Of a DNA stretch of 11,194 nucleotides, positions 7,261-11,194 are shown piece by piece. The notes under the pieces are model-generated. The model ran no database searches. It worked only from the letters and a program-made list of their open reading frames with translations, and had not been told where the DNA came from. Positions within the stretch are counted from its first letter, which is position 1; each line of letters opens with the position of its first letter. A program made the translations under genes and the position numbers. Source of the DNA: an uncultured Paraprevotella sp. (GTDB taxonomy: Bacteria > Bacteroidota > Bacteroidia > Bacteroidales > Bacteroidaceae); the NCBI GenBank assembly GCA_900766785.1, contig CAAFWT010000173.1, positions 1 through 11,194 of the forward strand. The letters are read 5' to 3'.

Positions 7261-8820
7261 ATGAAGACAATTTGTTTTTATTTTGAGATACATCAGCCCA
7301 ATCATCTGAAGCGTTATCGTTTCTTTGATATTGGTACCGACCATTATTATTATGATGATTATGAGAACGAGCGTCAGACCACAGAAGCTGCTCAAAACAG
7401 CTATCTCCCTGCACTCCGTGCCATGCTGGATATGATTCACCAACACGGTAAGGACTTCAGAGTGGCCTTCAGTATCAGCGGTGTCTTCCTGGAGCAACTC
7501 GAACAGTATGCCCCCGAGGTTATAGACGTCCTGCAGCAACTCTCCGAAACGGGATGCGTGGAGTTCTTGGCTGAGCCCTACAGTCATGGATTGTCCTCAC
7601 TGGTCAATACAGAATGCTTCATCAACGAGACCAAGAGGCAGATGCGTAAGATGAAGGAACTCTTTGGACACACACCCAAGGTGCTCCGCAACAGTTCGCT
7701 CATCTACAACGATGAGATAGGTGCCATCGTTGCCAATATGGGATTCAAGGGCATGATGGTAGAGGGTGCCAAGCACATCATGGGATGGAGAAGCCCCCAC
7801 TACGTATATTCCTGTGCGCAGGACTCTCGCCTCTCACTCCTGATGCGTGACTACAAGCTGAGTGATGACATCAGTCTGCGCTTCAGCGATTCATCATGGT
7901 CGGAGTATCCGCTCATGGCTGACAAGTATGTGGGATGGATCAGTTCATTGCCCGAGGGAGAGGATGTAATCAACATCATGATGGAACTGAGTGCCTTCGG
8001 CATATACCAGCCACTCAGCAGTAATATCCTGGAATTCTTCAGAGCTATTCCTGATATGGCAGCCAAGCTGGGAGTCAAATTTGCCACACCATCTGAAGTA
8101 ATCAGCAAGAACAAACCCGTGGGACCGCTGGAGGTTATCTATCCTGTGAGCTGGAACGATGAGGAGCGTGACACCAGCAGCATGTTGGGTAATGGCATGC
8201 AACGCGAGGCTTTTGCCAAACTCTATGACGAAAAGGTTGTTGGTCGCATTCTGGCTTGTCGCAATAGACGTATCCAACAGGACTGGGATCGCCTGCAAGC
8301 CACAGAGAATTTCCGTTTCATGACCACCAAGAACAACGGAATGTCCGTATATCGTGGTATTTATGACAACGAATACGATGCTTTTACCAACTATATGAAC
8401 ATCTTGGGTGATTTCCTCAAGAGGGTGCACGACCTCTACTCTGATGATGTGGAGAATGACGAGCTGAACTCTCTGTATACTCAGATTGCGAATATGGCCA
8501 AAGAACTCACGGTAAAGGACAACGAGATCAGTCGCCTGCGTGCCCGCTTGGAGAAGTATGAGCCGAAGGTGGAAACGCCTGCCAGCGATGTGGTGACAGA
8601 GGAGCCTACACCACAGGCCACCAAGACAAGTGCACCTGCAGAGGTGAAGGCGGAGACCAAGCCAGTTGCTAAGGCAGTAAAGAAATCTGCTCCCAAGGCA
8701 GAGAAGAAATCTGCTGCCAAGACAGAGAAGAAGCCTGCTGTCAAGGCTGAGAAGAAACCTGCTCCCAAGGCCGAGAAGAAACCTGCTGCCAAGACTGCCA
8801 AGAGCAAACCCGCAAAATGA
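7261..8820 (+). CDS. GH57 alpha-amylase-like protein, catalytic residues replaced, Lys/Ala/Pro-rich tail
   Basis: A 519-residue GH57-family protein, third gene of the operon, 41 bases after the glycosyltransferase. Domain signs are EIHQPNHL (9-16, GH57 region 1), EFLAEPYSHGL (101-111, region 2, His109), KVLRNSSLIYNDEIG (140-154), VEGAKHIMGWRSPHYVY (167-183) and MMELSAFGIYQPL (240-252). Active homologues have RNTELIY and MDYETFGEHQ in the third and fifth of these stretches. Here the nucleophile Glu position is Ser146 and the acid/base Asp position is Glu242, so hydrolysis or transfer is doubtful. I recall that GH57 alpha-amylase-like proteins with such substitutions were described from Bacteroidetes. 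A probable coiled coil (~400-433) leads into an Ala/Lys/Pro/Glu tail (~434-519) with six octapeptide copies. No signal peptide is seen. A glucan-binding, scaffold or regulatory partner of the other two enzymes is inference. Confidence 0.87.
   Translation: MKTICFYFEIHQPNHLKRYRFFDIGTDHYYYDDYENERQTTEAAQNSYLPALRAMLDMIHQHGKDFRVAFSISGVFLEQLEQYAPEVIDVLQQLSETGCVEFLAEPYSHGLSSLVNTECFINETKRQMRKMKELFGHTPKVLRNSSLIYNDEIGAIVANMGFKGMMVEGAKHIMGWRSPHYVYSCAQDSRLSLLMRDYKLSDDISLRFSDSSWSEYPLMADKYVGWISSLPEGEDVINIMMELSAFGIYQPLSSNILEFFRAIPDMAAKLGVKFATPSEVISKNKPVGPLEVIYPVSWNDEERDTSSMLGNGMQREAFAKLYDEKVVGRILACRNRRIQQDWDRLQATENFRFMTTKNNGMSVYRGIYDNEYDAFTNYMNILGDFLKRVHDLYSDDVENDELNSLYTQIANMAKELTVKDNEISRLRARLEKYEPKVETPASDVVTEEPTPQATKTSAPAEVKAETKPVAKAVKKSAPKAEKKSAAKTEKKPAVKAEKKPAPKAEKKPAAKTAKSKPAK
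8674..8817 (+). repeat. Six 24-bp tandem repeats encoding a Lys/Ala/Pro octapeptide tail
   Basis: Residues 472-519 of the GH57 protein are six octads of the form [AT]-[EV]-K-K-[SP]-A-x-K: AVKKSAPK, AEKKSAAK, TEKKPAVK, AEKKPAPK, AEKKPAAK and the degenerate TAKSKPAK. The DNA period is 24 bases, with variation mainly in third positions and the seventh codon. The tail is strongly basic and histone-H1-like. Such repeats readily change copy number. Confidence 0.85.
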
Positions 8821-8825
8821 TTCCC

Positions 8826-8885
8826 ACGAACATCTCCCAGCATAGTAAGTTTTCGTTTTATCCATAGGATTAGGGAGATGTACGT
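8826..8885 (+). terminator. First hairpin after the GH57 gene
   Basis: ACATCTCCC (8830-8838) pairs with GGGAGATGT (8873-8881). ACG (8826-8828) and CGT (8883-8885) extend the stem across an A-A mismatch. The loop is long (34 bases) and T-rich. It starts six bases after the stop codon. It may protect the mRNA 3' end; it is less likely than the next hairpin to stop transcription. Confidence 0.45.
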
Positions 8886-8890
8886 TTATA

Positions 8891-8940
8891 GAACTCCGGA
8901 GTAACCCTCGTGTTTCTCCGGAGTTCACCTTTATATATAA
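8891..8940 (+). terminator. Strong stem-loop terminator of the glycogen operon
   Basis: GAACTCCGGAG (8891-8901) is the exact reverse complement of CTCCGGAGTTC (8916-8926), giving an 11-bp GC-containing stem with a 14-base loop. The tail after it is ACCTTTATATATAA. This is the clearest intrinsic-type terminator in the window and marks the operon's end about 70 bases after the GH57 stop. Confidence 0.7.
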
Positions 8941-9015
8941 GCACGTAGGCGAGAATGGGTTCGGAGGAAATTTCTAATTTGGGCGCATTGAGGGTGTCAG
9001 AAGGAAGTGACAATT

Positions 9016-9027
9016 TGTTTGCAAACA
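9016..9027. repeat. Perfect palindrome TGTTTGCAAACA
   Basis: A 12-bp perfect palindrome. It carries the same GTTTGC and GCAAAC half-sites as the array at 9296-9353 but in the opposite order, 280 bases away. It may be a related protein-binding site or a stray copy. Confidence 0.5.
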
Positions 9028-9233
9028 TCCAGGTGTGCTTACATAATGTCATTTGGTTTTCTGCGCGTTTTGCATACCATATAGGTAAAATCATTGCACA
9101 TTATGCCTGATTTGTGCAGAAAAATCCCTCTTCTGTGTGTTTATAAACATGAATTCTTCCTTCCAAACCGTCCGTTTTGGAGATTTTTAATCCCCAATAA
9201 TGAGTCTGCCTGCCGCTTGGGTGCATCCCTTTA

Positions 9234-9286
9234 TGGCCATTTTGATGCCCATAGAACCATATCCAACCCGTCAGATATTGGTATAA
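9234..9286. repeat. Left copy of duplicated unit flanking the palindrome array
   Basis: Contains TGGCCAT (9234-9240), GCCCATA (9247-9253) and AGATATTGGTATAA (9273-9286) in the same order as the copy at 9360-9415. The blocks between are diverged. Together they frame the palindrome array. Confidence 0.55.
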
Positions 9287-9295
9287 ACTCCAGAC

Positions 9296-9353
9296 TGCAA
9301 ATATTTGCAATCGCGGTTGCAAACGTTTGCGATGGCGGTTGCAAACGTTTGCG
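9296..9353. repeat. Tandem array of three palindromes at exact 22-bp period
   Basis: TGCAAATATTTGCA (9296-9309), GCAAACGTTTGC (9319-9330) and GCAAACGTTTGC (9341-9352) are perfect palindromes. Their centres lie at 9302/9303, 9324/9325 and 9346/9347, exactly 22 bp apart. The unit GCGGTTGCAAACGTTTGCG occurs intact at 9313-9331 and 9335-9353. Two helical turns between centres would put dimer sites on one face of the DNA. The core equals the E. coli PurR/LacI-type operator core GCAAACGTTTGC, but no such regulator and no downstream promoter is seen here. It is either an operator cluster or a minisatellite. Confidence 0.8.
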
Positions 9354-9359
9354 TCTGAG

Positions 9360-9415
9360 TGGCCATATGCTCAAAAGTCGCCCATAAATAATTAATTATC
9401 AAGATGTTGGTATAA
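9360..9415. repeat. Right copy of duplicated unit flanking the palindrome array
   Basis: Contains TGGCCAT (9360-9366), GCCCATA (9380-9386) and AGATGTTGGTATAA (9402-9415). The last block matches its left counterpart at 13 of 14 positions. The spacing is three bases longer than in the left copy, so the repeat has diverged by substitution and small indels. Confidence 0.55.
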
Positions 9416-9619
9416 GAAAATTGGGCATTTCTATGTTTCGCATAATTCTTTCCTTAGGAGATGGCATCAAAGTAACCGCTCACGTGGCGATTTTTAGCCC
9501 TTCTCAGCATCGCTGAAAGGCCTACTGTGTCACGCATGGCTCGTTTTGATGCATCCAGGAGGCATTATAAAAAATCAGAATGTAAGCAAAACATGCTATT
9601 CTGTAGAATAATGAAAGAA

Positions 9620-9637
9620 GGGGAGGGTGGGGGGAGG
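9620..9637 (+). other. G-rich tract, possible G-quadruplex
   Basis: GGGGAGGGTGGGGGGAGG on the plus strand, 23 bases beyond the stop of the LuxR-type gene. It holds G runs of 4, 3, 6 and 2, enough for a two-layer quadruplex but not a canonical four-by-three one. It would be C-rich in that gene's own transcript. Confidence 0.4.
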
Positions 9638-9659
9638 AGATAGTGCCCCACAAGAGACA

Positions 9660-10622
9660 TCACGGGGTGTAATGAAAGAGCAGACTCTTATCTATCATAT
9701 TGTTGGCAATGGCATAGAGGGTAAGTCCAGCCAGAGAGTGTATCTGTAATTTGCGAGTGATATTACGCCTGTGTGTGATGACGGTATGTACGGAGATATA
9801 CAGGCGTGCAGCTATCTCCTTGTTGCTGAGTCCCTGTACCAGACAGATGATCACCTCTTTCTCTCTCTCCGAGATGGCCTCCCGAGAGTCTGTGGTGCCT
9901 ATAATCTGTGAGATGCGTGATGTTGCATCGTTGGCCTTTACCTTCTCCTCGAGCAGACGGATGGCAGGAACAAAGAGGATATCCTCCACATTGCTGTGAT
10001 TGTTGAGCCATTCCTCCACATTATAGATATCGAAGAGGGTGGCAGTAAGCTGATTGTTGGTGAGGCCATCGTGAGGCAGATATTTGATGATGATATTCTT
10101 CAGCTCCTGGAACTTGGAGGTGGTATCACCATGATGCCTGGAGTAGACACCCACGTTGTAATTCACCTTCTGCTCACCAGCCATGAGTGCCTCCACATAC
10201 GGGAAGAGGGTTTTCTCCTCATAGGTCATATGCTGGTGTATGTCATGTGAATATTCATCGTAGAGTGATATGATGAGCGAGGTGAGTTCATCGTTACGCG
10301 AAAGGGTTTCCAGAAGTTTCCTGCGAATGGAAGGCAATTGGAACTCCAGGAAATAGCTGTGCGAAGCTCTTAGGTATCCCAAGAGAGTCTTGACGGAAAT
10401 CTTCTCGTCAGGTCCCTCCGGCTTATAGTCATTGATGATATAATTGACCACGGTGAGGAAGGTATAGCAGTCCACATTCTGTTCCTGACATACCTCGCTC
10501 ACGGTCTTGTCGCCGAATCCCAAGCGTATTCCGAATGCGCTGAGTCCCTGCAGCACACTATAATTGTCGCTTATGAGATCTATCATCTTATCATGTGCCT
10601 CATATAATTTCAGTCTTTTCAT
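9660..10622 (-). CDS. Hemerythrin/RIC-like domain fused to LuxR-type HTH regulator
   Basis: A 320-residue probable transcription regulator. From the ATG at 10622, residues ~10-65 resemble the ScdA N-terminal region of iron-sulfur repair (RIC) proteins but lack its CysCys pair. Residues ~85-225 resemble a hemerythrin HHE domain with candidate di-iron ligands His88, H131xxxE135 (HMTYE), His163 or His164, and H209xxxE213 (HSNVE). Residues 250-308 are a LuxR/FixJ-type HTH: ISEREKEVIICLVQG, LSNKEIAARLYIS, VHTVITHRRNITRKL. RIC di-iron proteins such as YtfE respond to nitric oxide and oxidative damage, so I infer a sensor of NO, O2 or iron that binds DNA. An upstream TTG at 10673 would add 17 residues, but a promoter occupies that stretch, so ATG 10622 is preferred. 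The gene is divergent from the PPi-phosphofructokinase gene. Targets are unknown. Confidence 0.85.
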   Translation of the reverse strand: MKRLKLYEAHDKMIDLISDNYSVLQGLSAFGIRLGFGDKTVSEVCQEQNVDCYTFLTVVNYIINDYKPEGPDEKISVKTLLGYLRASHSYFLEFQLPSIRRKLLETLSRNDELTSLIISLYDEYSHDIHQHMTYEEKTLFPYVEALMAGEQKVNYNVGVYSRHHGDTTSKFQELKNIIIKYLPHDGLTNNQLTATLFDIYNVEEWLNNHSNVEDILFVPAIRLLEEKVKANDATSRISQIIGTTDSREAISEREKEVIICLVQGLSNKEIAARLYISVHTVITHRRNITRKLQIHSLAGLTLYAIANNMIDKSLLFHYTP

Positions 10623-10642
10623 ATACCTTGACAATGTTTCTG

Positions 10643-10674
10643 CAAAATTAATTCCTTTCGGAATACCAGACAAT
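10643..10674 (-). promoter_or_regulatory. Bacteroidetes-type promoter of the LuxR-type gene
   Basis: On the minus strand ATTG (10674-10671) is followed, after 20 bases, by TAATTTTG (10650-10643), fitting the -33/-7 pattern. Transcription would start near 10636, only some 14 bases before ATG 10622. This excludes the longer TTG start for this transcript. Confidence 0.6.
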
Positions 10675-10767
10675 ACATAATAATAGGTAATATTGCTGTG
10701 TCATGCATCATCTTTGAGCGTATGACTGACATTTGTGTAATGCAAATTAGGTATATATGATACTGCC

Positions 10768-10789
10768 TGCGAATGTGAGGCACATCGCA
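10768..10789. repeat. Imperfect inverted repeat between the LuxR-type gene and PPi-PFK gene
   Basis: TGCG(A)ATGTG (10768-10777) pairs with CACATCGCA (10781-10789) around AGG, giving nine pairs with one bulged A. It lies about 120 bases upstream of the LuxR-type promoter and 83 bases upstream of the PPi-PFK -7 element. It may be a regulator-binding site or a hairpin. Confidence 0.4.
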
Positions 10790-10871
10790 CAGAAGCTGTC
10801 GGTGGCAGGTCCTCTCCCGGCAGAATCTCCACAAATCATGCAATGAGTGGTACGGAATGCAGAATAATTTG

Positions 10872-10879
10872 TATCTTTG
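10872..10879 (+). promoter_or_regulatory. -7 promoter element TATCTTTG for PPi-phosphofructokinase
   Basis: An exact match to TAnnTTTG, 37 bases before the ATG at 10917, giving a leader of about 31 bases. No TTTG is found at the -33 distance, so the upstream element is weak or an activator may be needed. Confidence 0.6.
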
Positions 10880-10916
10880 CACAGCAATTAAATCTATTTT
10901 AATTAGTTCATATTAT

Positions 10917-11178
10917 ATGGTTAAAAGTGCATTACAGGTGGCAAGAGCCGCCTATCAGCCCAAACTTCCCAAGGCATTGCAGGGTTCTGTAATCGCTGTA
11001 GAGGGCGAGCCCACTCAGAGCGTGGGTAACCAGGAGGAGATTAAGGCCATGTTCCCCAACACTTACGGTATGCCCGTAATCACCTTTGAGGAGGGAGAGC
11101 AGAAGCCTATGGATGCTATCAATGTAGGTATTATCCTTTCTGGCGGTCAGGCTCCTGGTGGCCATAATGTGATAAGCG
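10917..11178 (+). CDS. pfp: Pyrophosphate--fructose-6-phosphate 1-phosphotransferase, N-terminal fragment
   Basis: PPi-dependent phosphofructokinase, interconverting fructose 6-phosphate and fructose 1,6-bisphosphate with PPi in cytosolic glycolysis/gluconeogenesis. Eighty-seven genuine residues are present, starting MVKSALQVARAAYQPKLPK. The active-site phosphate-binding motif GIILSGGQAPGGHNVIS (71-87) is diagnostic of the long PPi-PFK class found in Bacteroidales (usually about 545 residues). QEEIKAMFPNTYG (39-51) also fits. The frame nominally stays open to the window end, but from 11179 the bases are sequencing adapter, so the last five codons are false. It is divergent from the LuxR-type gene and has its own -7 element. 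In context it would feed glucose phosphate from glycogen breakdown into glycolysis. Confidence 0.9.
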
Positions 11179-11194
11179 AGATCGGAAGAGCACA
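11179..11194. other. Illumina TruSeq adapter remnant at contig end
   Basis: AGATCGGAAGAGCACA is identical to the first 16 bases of the standard Illumina TruSeq read-1 adapter. It abruptly replaces the expected conserved Gly-Ile/Leu continuation after GGHNVIS in PPi-PFK. It is untrimmed adapter, not biology. Confidence 0.95.

Larger units (their letters stand above)
8941..9659. other. Long intergenic region without a convincing gene
   Basis: About 720 bases between the operon terminator and the 3' end of the convergent LuxR-type gene. Reading frames of 73-97 codons exist on both strands but overlap each other and the repeats, lack promoters, and resemble no family I recognise. What it does hold is non-coding structure: palindrome TGTTTGCAAACA at 9016-9027, a 22-bp tandem palindrome array at 9296-9353, a duplicated unit flanking that array, a 17-base near-palindrome (9549-9565) and a G-rich tract (9620-9637). 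It may be a cluster of dispersed Prevotella intergenic repeats or an unannotated RNA locus. Confidence 0.6.

Noticed and set aside
7945..8928. 327-codon open frame on the minus strand
   Set aside because: Antisense to the GH57 gene and running through the operon terminator. Its Leu/Gly/Ser/Arg repeats are the mirror of the Lys/Ala/Pro tail codons.
8870..9094. 74-codon minus-strand frame
   Set aside because: Runs through the strong terminator hairpin, with no promoter or recognisable domain. Possibly part of a dispersed intergenic repeat, but not supportable as a gene.
9162..9188. TCCAAA...TTTGGA short inverted repeat followed by TTTTT, as a terminator
   Set aside because: Only a six-pair main stem and no gene upstream for it to terminate.
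9296..9353. CRISPR array
   Set aside because: The 22-bp period is fully repeated with no unique spacers of 30 or more bases, and there are no cas genes.
9094..9387. 97-codon plus-strand frame, with an overlapping 73-codon minus-strand frame at 9101-9322
   Set aside because: They overlap each other and the repeat array, have no promoter or family, and the C-terminal residues of the plus frame simply translate the tandem palindromes.
9549..9565. Near-palindrome ATGCATCCAGGAGGCAT
   Set aside because: One internal mismatch and a one-base centre. It cannot form an RNA hairpin, and no gene start is nearby, so the evidence is too thin for a site call.
10619..10882. 87-codon minus-strand frame upstream of the LuxR-type gene
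   Set aside because: Covers the divergent promoter region and overlaps both promoters. No family resemblance.

Overview
The window looks like a contig end from a Bacteroidales genome, most likely Prevotella or a close relative. Four things point there. The start regions carry the Bacteroidetes -7 promoter element TAnnTTTG (TAACTTTG three times, TATCTTTG and TAATTTTG). Most starts lack a Shine-Dalgarno sequence. There is a DUF4301 gene. There is also the Bacteroidales trio of debranching enzyme, glycogen-synthase-like GT4 and GH57 homologue, and a PPi-dependent phosphofructokinase. Genus-level assignment is inference. No rRNA, tRNA, CRISPR, insertion sequence or phage gene was seen.

Layout. 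Positions 1-1714 (minus) hold the first 571 residues of a RelA/SpoT-family (p)ppGpp synthetase with a degenerate hydrolase domain. It is divergent from a DUF4301 gene at 1998-3521 (plus); back-to-back TAACTTTG promoters lie between them. A 419-base gap contains a hairpin after the DUF4301 gene, a structured inverted repeat, and a clear promoter plus leader hairpin. These lead into a three-gene plus-strand operon: glycogen debranching enzyme (3941-5887), GT4/GT5-like glycogen synthase (5912-7219) and a GH57 alpha-amylase-like protein (7261-8820). Two hairpins close the operon (8826-8926). An 840-base gap without a convincing gene follows. It holds a 22-bp-periodic array of palindromes flanked by a duplicated roughly 55-base unit, and a G-rich tract. 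Next come a minus-strand regulator joining a hemerythrin/RIC-like di-iron domain to a LuxR-type HTH (9660-10622) and, divergent from it, the 5' end of PPi-phosphofructokinase (from 10917). The last 16 bases (11179-11194) match the Illumina TruSeq adapter and are not genomic.

Functionally the window centres on carbon storage and its control. The GT4 protein probably elongates alpha-glucan, the debranching enzyme trims 1,6-branches, and the GH57 homologue is probably non-catalytic because both expected catalytic residues are replaced. It also has a Lys/Ala/Pro-rich tail. PPi-phosphofructokinase would take released hexose phosphate into glycolysis. The (p)ppGpp synthetase and the di-iron LuxR regulator are plausible links to starvation and to nitrosative or oxygen stress, but nothing in the sequence proves they control the glycogen operon.
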